Below the pieces are notes generated by a model that saw only the letters and a list, made by a program, of their open reading frames with translations, made no database searches and was not told the DNA's origin. A program made the position numbers and the translations under genes. Shown piece by piece: positions 26,407 to 33,482 of a DNA stretch of 64,000 nucleotides. Positions within the stretch are counted from its first letter, which is position 1, and every line of letters begins with the position of its first letter. Source of the stretch: Bacteroidota bacterium (GTDB lineage: Bacteria; Bacteroidota; Bacteroidia; Chitinophagales; Chitinophagaceae); contig JAEYWX010000017.1 of the NCBI GenBank assembly GCA_023428755.1, positions 62,001 to 126,000 on the forward strand, read 5' to 3'.

Positions 26407-26850
26407 AAGTTGATTGAATAACAAATAGCTGCTGACTTAAGAAAAACACTTAGACCGAATATCCAAATCCATTAAAAAACCAAATTAAAAATCCAAATCC
26501 GATCAACTTGCGTAACTAAAAAGTAATTTTAATCCAATAGCCTAAAAGAGAACCAAAGACCGTTGAAGAATCCAATTTATCCTGACTAACCGAAAAACCT
26601 TAAACCAAGATCCTAAAGAAGAACTAAAGTTAAAGTCCAAACGTCCGAAGAAAAACCAACGAAAAATCCAAACATCCTAACCGAAAAAACCTAGTCCAAT
26701 AGTCCTAAAGAACCAAAAAGCCAACCGTATCGGAGTCATCTGTTGCGGAAACCAAGAGACCAAAAAGGCTTTATTAAAAAGATCTGGATCCTAAGAAAAC
26801 CAATTGAAATCCAAACCAATTATCCTCTGAAATCCAGATCTTTTTTCTTT
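26407..26850 (+). ncRNA. Candidate noncoding RNA, A/C-rich and G-poor
   Basis: Between a consensus promoter (26370-26400) and a terminator-like stem (26776-26845) lies a stretch with stops in all plus frames. From 26455 to 26726 I count 28 CC dinucleotides and no GG. The CCs recur every ~5-12 nt in CCAAA/CCTAA/CCGAA-type words. Two partly repeated blocks occur (about 26532-26561 and 26694-26726, both TCCAATAG..CCTAAA..ACC..CCGT-like). The strand could hardly form stable helices except the closing stem, so the RNA would be largely single-stranded. It resembles no RNA class I know. Alternatives: an unusually long leader of the gene at 26988, or eroded repeat DNA. Confidence 0.45.
26776..26850 (+). 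terminator. Terminator-like 14-bp stem closing the A/C-rich region
   Basis: AAAAAGATCTGGAT (26776-26789) pairs exactly with ATCCAGATCTTTTT (26832-26845) across a 42-nt loop, followed by a T-rich run. The loop is larger than in a usual intrinsic terminator. Confidence 0.6.
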
Positions 26851-26973
26851 TTATTCGCCCGCAAGGGGGATATTCTGAAAGAAAGAAGAAAATTCGGTTC
26901 CAAAATCCTTTGAATTCAAAGATTCGTACCAAGGAAAACCATCAAACACCAAGGAACCGCTTAATTTAATTAA

Positions 26974-27026
26974 ATTGCCTGTCTGAAATGAAACAAGTTC
27001 ACCACCAGACAGGCAATCTTTTTTTT
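26974..27026 (+). promoter_or_regulatory. Terminator-type hairpin enclosing the start codon of the binding-protein gene
   Basis: ATTGCCTGTCTG (26974-26985) and CAGACAGGCAAT (27006-27017) form a perfect 12-bp stem. The 20-nt loop contains the ATG at 26988, and eight or more T's follow (27019-27026). It looks like an intrinsic terminator or attenuator overlapping the coding start. If folded, it would both hide the start codon and stop transcription. Confidence 0.7.
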
Positions 27027-27809
27027 CTCCCTTCCCCACCCCGGCGTATCATTTCGATCGTACCATCGCAAACTGAATTCTTGTATGATCTGAGCCTTAC
27101 CGATGAAGTTGTTGGCATCACCAAATTTTGTATGCATCCGCAACAATGGTTTCGCTCGAAAACCAGGGTTGGAGGTACCAAGCAGCTGAATATAGAATTG
27201 ATTCAATCACTGCAACCCGATCTTGTGCTGGCCAGTAAAGAAGAGAATGTAAAGGAGCAGGTGGAAGCCATTGCTGCATTTTGTCCCGTTTGGTGCAGCG
27301 ATGTTGTTACGTTTGCAGATGCGTATGATATGATGGCCACTATCGGTTCAGTTACCGGAAGAGAAAACCGTGCAGCAGAGATCATCCATACAATAAAAAG
27401 TGATTTCGAAGCTCTTCCAACAACAGAAGACAAGGTAAAGGCGGCTTATCTCATTTGGCAAAAGCCGTATATGAGTGTTGGAGGCGATACGTTCATCAAT
27501 ACTATGATGGATGCAGCCGGGTTTGAAAATGTATTTGCTGATCGTACACGCTATCCTGAAACGAGTATTGAAGAATTGATCAGCAGCGGAGCAGAAGTAA
27601 TTCTGTTTTCATCTGAACCATTTCCCTTTAAGCAAGATCATCTGCAATTGTTTGCGGCTGAATGGATGAAACTACAATCATCCCTCCCGCATTTAAAAAT
27701 TGTGGATGGAGAAGTATTCAGTTGGTACGGCAGCCGGATGCTGTACGCCGCAAACTATTTCAAAAAACTAAAGGAAAGCTTATTTTTAAGCGATGAATTT
27801 ACTCTATAA
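26988..27809 (+). CDS. BtuF-like periplasmic-binding-fold protein (helical-backbone metal receptor)
   Basis: 273 aa. Class III binding-protein fold: 'PPRRIISIVPSQTEFLYDL' opening, 'TKFCMHP', 'VGGTKQLNIELIQSLQPDLVLAS', and a second lobe from ~135 ('AAYLIWQKPYMSVGGDTFINTMMDAAGF'). Relatives bind cobalamin or iron chelates for ABC import. No signal peptide and no transporter genes nearby, so it may be cytoplasmic or act differently. The ATG lies in a terminator-like loop (26974-27026), and no other good start exists before the conserved domain. It overlaps the next gene by 17 nt. Confidence 0.8.
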   Translation: MKQVHHQTGNLFFLPSPPRRIISIVPSQTEFLYDLSLTDEVVGITKFCMHPQQWFRSKTRVGGTKQLNIELIQSLQPDLVLASKEENVKEQVEAIAAFCPVWCSDVVTFADAYDMMATIGSVTGRENRAAEIIHTIKSDFEALPTTEDKVKAAYLIWQKPYMSVGGDTFINTMMDAAGFENVFADRTRYPETSIEELISSGAEVILFSSEPFPFKQDHLQLFAAEWMKLQSSLPHLKIVDGEVFSWYGSRMLYAANYFKKLKESLFLSDEFTL

Positions 27810-29346
27810 CCAGCGCCTGCTTTTTTCATCCCTGTTTTTTATTCTTCTCTTTGTGGTAACCTGGCCGCTTTATCAATACGTATCCGATCTTGATGCAATT
27901 GGTTATATGGAAGTGGCACATCATTACATTGATGGTGATTTAAAACTGGCGGTAAATGGTTTCTGGAACCCCTTGCATTCCTGGCTGGTGATTCCATTGA
28001 TCAAAGCGGGGTTAAACGATTGGGCTGCTTTTAAAGTAAGCAATCTTGTTTTTTCAATTGGCTCATTGATCGCATTACATTCCTTGTTGAATAAATTTCC
28101 ATTGGAGTTGTGGTTAAAGGCTGCTATCCAATATGCATCTGTAATACTTCTCTTATCCTATTGTCATTTTGAACTGGCTGCCGATGCCTTGCTTGTTTTT
28201 CAGTTGCTTGTTTATTTTAACCTTATAAAGGAGGAAGATTTTTTTACGAGCATTCCCAAAAATTTACTGGCCGGTATAATCGGTGCCACACTTTATCTGG
28301 CAAAATCGTACGGGTTTCCGTTTTTTATTTTTCATTTTCTCGTGATTCATCTGTTCCTCAATCCCAACAAACGGAATGCAGTAAAACAATTAGCTGCGGG
28401 CTATCTGATGTTCTTTGTATTTACATTTCCCTGGCTTATGGCGCTACACTGGAAGTATGGCGAATGGATGATCGCCTTTGGTAAATTCAATGCGCATTGG
28501 AATTTTGCTGATGGTCCTCCCCCCGGCCCTGTTATTCATCCACCACCACATGAAGGTTCATCTTCTGTATGGGAAGATCCCTGGCATGTACGGGTTGACA
28601 ATATTGGTGGTGCTCCGTTTTTAACGGTTGCTTTACATCAGGTACGTGTAATTCTTTTCAACTTTCAGCAATGGCTGAAATGCATTCATGATCTTTCGTT
28701 TTTATCGCCTGCCATTTTATTGTTGAGTGGGTTTATGTATTTCAAAGAAAAAAGCCGTGTATGGTTGTACCTGATTATTGGGATGATTGTATTACCATCG
28801 GGTTATATTTTATTACATCTTGAAACAAGATTTATCTGGGCTACCAGTTTTGTATTTTTTATTGCAGGTGCATGGATGTTGCAATTGTTGTTTCAACAGT
28901 TTGCATTACGCAACTGGCAACGGGTTGTGATCTGGTTGCTGTTTTTTGGAAGTTTTGTACTGGAGCCCGTCAATATATTAAAGGATAAGATATACGATCA
29001 CAAAGAAATTTTTGATACGGCCGATAATATGAAAGCCAACGGTATTGAAGGACGGTTCACCTCCAATATCAAAGCCGATTTTTGCCAGGTAATTGCATAC
29101 CGCACCGGTAGCCCCTACTACACTATTGTAAAACCCATTTACCCCATGCAGGATTTGCTGCGTGAGCTGAAGCAATACCGGGTGAAGTATTATTTCTTCT
29201 ACTATCAGGCAATGCAGGAAAAAGAAGAATTTTTAAAAGGTAGTATTGCTGCCCTTGGTACAAAATTTATTGAATTGCAGCCGGGCTTGCTGGTTGTACA
29301 ACTGAACGAACAGCAGTTTGTTGAACCTGAAAAAACGGCCCGTTGA
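27793..29346 (+). CDS. GT-C-fold membrane glycosyltransferase-like protein
   Basis: 517 aa with about 10-11 predicted membrane helices. The N-terminal 'DLDAIGYMEVAHHYIDGD' loop resembles the first luminal loop of GT39/PMT/ArnT enzymes with its acidic catalytic pair. The Pro/His-rich loop 'GPPPGPVIHPPPHEG' (~245-260) is unusual. A short C-terminal soluble tail follows. Such enzymes move sugars from a polyprenyl carrier onto lipid or protein outside the membrane. The acceptor is unknown. Coupled by overlap to the BtuF-like gene, an association I cannot explain. Confidence 0.65.
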   Translation: MNLLYNQRLLFSSLFFILLFVVTWPLYQYVSDLDAIGYMEVAHHYIDGDLKLAVNGFWNPLHSWLVIPLIKAGLNDWAAFKVSNLVFSIGSLIALHSLLNKFPLELWLKAAIQYASVILLLSYCHFELAADALLVFQLLVYFNLIKEEDFFTSIPKNLLAGIIGATLYLAKSYGFPFFIFHFLVIHLFLNPNKRNAVKQLAAGYLMFFVFTFPWLMALHWKYGEWMIAFGKFNAHWNFADGPPPGPVIHPPPHEGSSSVWEDPWHVRVDNIGGAPFLTVALHQVRVILFNFQQWLKCIHDLSFLSPAILLLSGFMYFKEKSRVWLYLIIGMIVLPSGYILLHLETRFIWATSFVFFIAGAWMLQLLFQQFALRNWQRVVIWLLFFGSFVLEPVNILKDKIYDHKEIFDTADNMKANGIEGRFTSNIKADFCQVIAYRTGSPYYTIVKPIYPMQDLLRELKQYRVKYYFFYYQAMQEKEEFLKGSIAALGTKFIELQPGLLVVQLNEQQFVEPEKTAR

Positions 29347-29428
29347 AAGCTCCTAATGAGTATTTAACTATCTTAGCGGCTCAAAAAAAACGGGTACATC
29401 CCCGCAACCATTTATAATAACTACGAAT

Positions 29429-30496
29429 ATGAGCAAATACAAAGCCGGAGTACTTTATGGCGAAGAGCTGGAAGCTTTATTGAACGATGCGAAAGAAAAT
29501 CAATTTGCACTTCCTGCAGTAAATACCATTGGTACCAATACCATCAACGCAACATTAGAAACTGCTGCAAAAGTAAACTCTCCTGTCATCATTCAGTTTT
29601 CCAACGGTGGTGCACAATTCATTGCAGGTAAAGGAATGCCCAACGATCAGTTACAGGGAAATATACGTGGTGCTATTTCCGGTGCATTGCATATTCATAA
29701 CGTAGCAAAATATTACGGTGTACCTGTTGTGTTACATACCGATCATGCTGCAAAAAAATGGTTACCCTGGATCAGTGGATTGATTGATGCGGGTGTTGAT
29801 TTCAAAAAAGAAAAAGGTCAGCCATTGTTCAGTTCGCACATGCTCGATCTCAGTGAAGAACCATTGGAAGAAAATATCCATACTTCTGTTGAGTATTTCA
29901 AGCGCATGGCTCCATTGGGCATGGGTATTGAAATTGAACTGGGTGTTACCGGTGGTGAAGAAGATGGTGTAGATAACAGCGATGTTGACAATGATAAACT
30001 CTACACACAGCCAGAGCATGTTGCCTATGCTTATACTGAGTTGAGCAAAGTGGGTAAATTATTTACGGTTGCTGCTGCTTTTGGAAACGTACATGGCGTT
30101 TATAAATCCGGCAATGTGCAGTTAACCCCCATCATTTTACATAACAGCCAGGTGTACATCGAAAAGAATCTCGGTACCAGTCCCAAGCCTGTGTACTTTG
30201 TATTCCACGGCGGCAGTGGTTCTCCGCAACACCAGATCCGTGAAGCGATCGGTTATGGTGCTATTAAAATGAATATCGATACCGATCTGCAATGGGCGTT
30301 CTGGGAAGGTATTCTCAACAATTACAAAAAGAACGAAGGTTACTTACAGGGACAATTAGGAAATCCCGAAGGTCCGGATAGCCCCAATAAAAAATACTAC
30401 GACCCACGTGTATGGTTGCGCAAAGGCGAAGAAAGCTTCAGCAAGCGTCTTGAAGTAGCATTCGAGGATTTGAACTGTGTCAACAGAAATGCATAA
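29429..30496 (+). CDS. fbaA: Class II fructose-bisphosphate aldolase
   Basis: 355 aa, class IIA size. Zinc-dependent cleavage of fructose-1,6-bisphosphate in glycolysis. Seen: 'FALPAVNTIGTNTINATLE', 'VVLHTDHAAKK' with a zinc-ligand His, 'GIEIELGVTGGEEDGVDN', 'VHGVYKSGNVQL', 'FHGGSGS' and 'MNIDTDLQWAFWEG'. Complete. accD follows 41 bp later on the same strand with no visible terminator between them. Confidence 0.96.
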   Translation: MSKYKAGVLYGEELEALLNDAKENQFALPAVNTIGTNTINATLETAAKVNSPVIIQFSNGGAQFIAGKGMPNDQLQGNIRGAISGALHIHNVAKYYGVPVVLHTDHAAKKWLPWISGLIDAGVDFKKEKGQPLFSSHMLDLSEEPLEENIHTSVEYFKRMAPLGMGIEIELGVTGGEEDGVDNSDVDNDKLYTQPEHVAYAYTELSKVGKLFTVAAAFGNVHGVYKSGNVQLTPIILHNSQVYIEKNLGTSPKPVYFVFHGGSGSPQHQIREAIGYGAIKMNIDTDLQWAFWEGILNNYKKNEGYLQGQLGNPEGPDSPNKKYYDPRVWLRKGEESFSKRLEVAFEDLNCVNRNA

Positions 30497-30537
30497 TTGT
30501 TACTACTTTTAATTGGCGTCATATAAATACAAGAACG

Positions 30538-31455
30538 ATGGCAAAAAAAGAAGAGGATATTGAGAAAAACCTCACCGGCGACGATCTTCCACAGCAAGAT
30601 GCGTTGCGTTCGTCGTGGTTCAAGCGGGTGCAGAAGGGCATTCTGACTTCTACATCTGAGAAAAAAGAAATTCAGGAAGGTTTATGGACCAAATGCCCGG
30701 AATGTAAATACACAACCACATCGGGCGAATTGGCGGAAAATAAATATGTATGTCCCAAGTGTAATTATCATCACCGCATTGGCAGTGCTGAATATTACGA
30801 TCTGTTGTTTGATGGTGATGAATACACAGAGTTGTTCGATAATATCCGTTCCAAAGATCATCTTGGCTTTACCGATCTGAAACCGTATCAAAAACGATTG
30901 GAAGATATCTGGAAAAAATCTGATCTGCATGATTCCATTCGTGTGGCGGTAGGAAAAATTGAAGGACATCCGGCACTTGTATGTTGTATGGACTTTGATT
31001 TTATTGGTGGATCATTGGGTAGTGTGATGGGTGAAAAAATTGCACGAGGTGCCGATTATTGCCTTGAACATAAACTGCCCATGCTCATGATCTGCAAAAG
31101 CGGTGGTGCACGTATGATGGAAAGTGCATTTTCACTGATGCAGCTGGCAAAAATTTCCGGTAAGCTTTCGCAACTCAGCGATGCCAAGCTCCCCTACATT
31201 ACCCTGCTCACCGATCCTACCTTTGGTGGTGTAACAGCATCGTTTGGTATGTTGGGCGATCTGAACATTGGCGAACCCGGTGCATTGATCGGCTTTGCCG
31301 GTCCACGTGTGATCAAAGAAACCATTAAGAAAGACCTGCCCGAAGGTTTCCAGCGCAGTGAGTTTTTACTGGAGCATGGTTTTCTGGATCTTATCATCGA
31401 CCGCAAAGAAATGAAACAGAAGTTCGGGGTGTTGTTTACATTATTTAAGAACTGA
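30538..31455 (+). CDS. accD: Acetyl-CoA carboxylase carboxyltransferase subunit beta
   Basis: 305 aa. Four-cysteine zinc ribbon near the N-terminus (CPEC...CPKC, ~48-71), then the crotonase-fold carboxyltransferase: 'MDFDFIGGSLGSVMGEKIARG', 'MICKSGGARMMESAFSLMQ', 'DPTFGGVTASFGMLGD' and 'GFAGPRVIKETI'. Works with AccA (not in this window) to form malonyl-CoA for fatty acid synthesis. Probably co-transcribed with fbaA. Confidence 0.96.
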   Translation: MAKKEEDIEKNLTGDDLPQQDALRSSWFKRVQKGILTSTSEKKEIQEGLWTKCPECKYTTTSGELAENKYVCPKCNYHHRIGSAEYYDLLFDGDEYTELFDNIRSKDHLGFTDLKPYQKRLEDIWKKSDLHDSIRVAVGKIEGHPALVCCMDFDFIGGSLGSVMGEKIARGADYCLEHKLPMLMICKSGGARMMESAFSLMQLAKISGKLSQLSDAKLPYITLLTDPTFGGVTASFGMLGDLNIGEPGALIGFAGPRVIKETIKKDLPEGFQRSEFLLEHGFLDLIIDRKEMKQKFGVLFTLFKN

Positions 31456-31466
31456 TTGAACAAGTT

Positions 31467-31474
31467 TATATTTG
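31467..31474 (+). promoter_or_regulatory. Predicted -7 element of smpB promoter
   Basis: TATATTTG matches TAnnTTTG exactly, 53 nt before the smpB ATG; the -33 element is not clear. Confidence 0.45.
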
Positions 31475-31526
31475 CAATCAATATAAGTTGATTCAACTTT
31501 TATTGATTGCTTTTTTATTTGCAGAA

Positions 31527-31964
31527 ATGATTGAATTAAAAAACCGCTCGGCCTTTCATGAATACTACTTTGAAGATAAGTTGGTAGCAGGTATGGTATT
31601 GGTGGGAACAGAAGTAAAGTCGATCCGGGAAGGAAAAGTGAGTTTCAGCGATTCGTATTGTTTTTTTCACAAGCATGAGCTTTGGATCAAAGGACTGCAC
31701 ATTGCCGAATATAAATTCGGCACTACCAATAATCACATTGCGGTACACGACCGGAAATTGCTGCTCAATAAAAAAGAAATTAAAAAGTGGGAAAACAAGT
31801 TGAAGGAAAAAGGCTATACCGTTGTTCCACTGCGGATTTTCTTTACTGAAAACAACCTTGCCAAAATGGAGATCGGACTTGGAAAAGGAAAGAAACTGCA
31901 CGATAAACGGGAAACGATCAAAAGCCGTGATGCAGAGCGTGAAATGAAACGATATGTAAAATAA
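31527..31964 (+). CDS. smpB: SsrA-binding protein
   Basis: 145 aa from ATG 31527; the frame opens at 31488 but the family begins at 'IELKNRSAFHEYYF'. SmpB brings tmRNA to stalled ribosomes. OB-fold signatures 'GMVLVGTEVKSIREGKVSFSDSY', 'WIKGLHIAEYKFG' and 'GKKLHDKRETIKSRDAEREMKRY' (the positively charged tail that enters the decoding centre) are all present. A strong terminator follows. Confidence 0.96.
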   Translation: MIELKNRSAFHEYYFEDKLVAGMVLVGTEVKSIREGKVSFSDSYCFFHKHELWIKGLHIAEYKFGTTNNHIAVHDRKLLLNKKEIKKWENKLKEKGYTVVPLRIFFTENNLAKMEIGLGKGKKLHDKRETIKSRDAEREMKRYVK

Positions 31965-31967
31965 AAT

Positions 31968-31998
31968 CAACCCCGGAAAAAAACACCGGGGTTTTGTT
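31968..31998 (+). terminator. Terminator of smpB
   Basis: AACCCCGG (31970-31977) pairs with CCGGGGTT (31986-31993), then T's. Confidence 0.85.
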
Positions 31999-32015
31999 AT
32001 AGTTTTCTATTAATG

Positions 32016-32046
32016 TAAACATGTTTATTAAACCTCCGGAGGTTTA
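32016..32046 (+). promoter_or_regulatory. Two adjacent palindromes over the SET-gene Shine-Dalgarno
   Basis: TAAACATGTTTA (32016-32027) and TAAACCTCCGGAGGTTTA (32029-32046) are both perfect palindromes sharing the half-site TAAAC/GTTTA. The second contains GGAGG, a strong Shine-Dalgarno rare in this genome, ending about 10 nt before the ATG at 32053. They could be operators for a dimeric repressor, or an RNA hairpin hiding the ribosome-binding site. Confidence 0.65.
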
Positions 32047-32052
32047 CCTTTT

Positions 32053-32463
32053 ATGACCAAAGAAGAACTGCTCCACGAACTGCGATACGATACATGGGTA
32101 ATGATGAAACCCTCTCCCATTCACGGCAACGGTGTGTTTGCATTACGGGATATTCCAAAAGGCCAACGTGGTTTGTTTTCAAAGAACATCGGCGAATGGA
32201 TCAAGATTGAACGAAGCGAAATTGATGCACTACCTGCACACAGCAAAGAATTAGTGGAAACCTATTGTTTGTTTGATGAGGATTACTACTATGTTCCCGA
32301 TTATGGTTTTAAGGTGATGGATATTGTGAACTTTCTGAATCACGATGAAACGCCAAACATTATTTCGATCAATGATGGAGAAGATTTTGAAACACTCCGG
32401 GAAATAAAAGCAGGCGAAGAGTTATTGATCAATTATGGTGAAATAGTTGACAGCGAAGAATAA
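32053..32463 (+). CDS. SET-domain protein (putative lysine methyltransferase)
   Basis: 136 aa, essentially a bare SET domain. SET motifs: 'SPIHGNGVFALRDIPKGQ' at the start, 'NFLNHDETPN' (SAM-binding NHS-like pocket) and 'IKAGEELLINYGE' (catalytic Tyr pseudoknot). Bacterial SET proteins may methylate lysines on ribosomal or nucleoid proteins; the target here is unknown. Unusually for this window it has a strong GGAGG ribosome-binding site, inside a palindrome. Single gene. Confidence 0.85.
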   Translation: MTKEELLHELRYDTWVMMKPSPIHGNGVFALRDIPKGQRGLFSKNIGEWIKIERSEIDALPAHSKELVETYCLFDEDYYYVPDYGFKVMDIVNFLNHDETPNIISINDGEDFETLREIKAGEELLINYGEIVDSEE

Positions 32464-32538
32464 TTAAAAATGAGTGATGAGTTCAGGACCCCGTCAGTAG
32501 TTGTAAACCTTGACGGCGGTTCAGCGAAAAAATAAAAA

Positions 32539-32566
32539 CTGATGTTGCCGGGTACTGCAACATCAG
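32539..32566. repeat. Perfect 10-bp hairpin downstream of the SET gene
   Basis: CTGATGTTGC (32539-32548) and GCAACATCAG (32557-32566). It probably ends the SET and/or porin transcripts, but has no long T-run on either side. A second dyad CCGTCA..TGACGG lies just before it (about 32493-32518). Confidence 0.5.
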
Positions 32567-32628
32567 CCGAAGTTTTCACAGTTTAAAAGTTGATGCCTGT
32601 TTATCTATAAGATGACAGGTATCCATAT

Positions 32629-33297
32629 TTAGAATCGATAGGTCAACCCTGCTTTGTATCCTTCATTAAATGCTTTGAAGTTTTGATTTTTATCCAGGCG
32701 TTGAAATCCTCTTTCGTAAGCGGCGCTGATACCAAAACCATTTGCAAATTCATAACCAATACCACCGGTTACACCTACATCCCACCGGTTGAACTGATCG
32801 GTGATATCAATATCACGGTTGAGCAAAGAGAACCCAAGTACTGCAACATCGGCCCGTAAATTATTTTCAACTAAATACGAAACCTGTGGGCCTGCAAAGA
32901 TTTGCAAACCGGCAGCAGGCTTTACTTTCAGCAACACGGGCATATCGATATAATGCATTTGCGAAGTAGCTCTTGCATTCAACGCATCGATCTTCAGATC
33001 ATTGATCGTTAAATTGCCTCGCAGGCCGTAACCACGCTGGGTGTACACAAGCGAAGGCTCAACAGAAACAAGATCGCCTAACGGAATATCAACACCGGCA
33101 CCAACATAAAATGCGGTGCGGTTATGGCTGCTGATGTAGCCATCTGTTGCATCAATCAGTTGTGTAAATGATTCTCTGGCTTCGCCTTTCCAGGTTGATT
33201 GAACAACACCTGCTTTAAGAATGGGTTTTATTTGTGCGTTGGTTGTTAGGGTTACTGTAGTAAATGCTACCAGTAAGCTCAGGTATGTAGTCCGCAT
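32629..33297 (-). CDS. Outer-membrane beta-barrel (porin-family) protein
   Basis: 222 aa. Signal peptide MRTTYLSLLVAFTTVTLTTNAQ, then alternating beta strands ('FYVGAGVDIPLGDLVSVEPSLVYTQRGYGL', 'MPVLLKVKPAAGLQIFAGPQVSYLV', 'WDVGVTGGIGYEFANGFGISAAYERGF') ending in 'YKAGLTYRF'. The terminal Phe is the outer-membrane insertion signal. Matches the PorT/OMP_b-brl_2 type of small barrels in Bacteroidota. Specific function unknown. A 185-bp gap separates it from parC. Confidence 0.82.
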   Translation of the reverse strand: MRTTYLSLLVAFTTVTLTTNAQIKPILKAGVVQSTWKGEARESFTQLIDATDGYISSHNRTAFYVGAGVDIPLGDLVSVEPSLVYTQRGYGLRGNLTINDLKIDALNARATSQMHYIDMPVLLKVKPAAGLQIFAGPQVSYLVENNLRADVAVLGFSLLNRDIDITDQFNRWDVGVTGGIGYEFANGFGISAAYERGFQRLDKNQNFKAFNEGYKAGLTYRF

Positions 33298-33409
33298 ATA
33301 AATGGTTGCAGGGTTTTAGTAACTGCTTGCTCATTCAGATGCAGGAATATTTTCAGCGGATGTATCGGGGTTTCTAATCTTTTGTTAACGGACAATGCTC
33401 TTAACAAAC

Positions 33410-33450
33410 TGTTGTAAAATAGAACGGCGGTTGCAAAACAACCGCCGTTC
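33410..33450 (-). terminator. Terminator of parC
   Basis: GAACGGCGGTTG (33422-33433) and CAACCGCCGTTC (33439-33450) form a perfect 12-bp stem. The minus-strand 3' side reads TATTTTA. It lies about 35 nt past the parC stop. Confidence 0.75.
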
Positions 33451-33482
33451 AACTCATTATTCATTTCTCATCATTCATCACG

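Noticed and set aside
26407..26987. Cobalamin riboswitch upstream of the BtuF-like gene
   Set aside because: None of the conserved boxes (for example GCCACTG or CCGCAACTG with an AGYCAGG-like partner) are found on the plus strand; composition is quite different.
30397..30597. Minus-strand ORF at the fbaA/accD junction
   Set aside because: Overlaps two certain genes and has no start signal or family resemblance.
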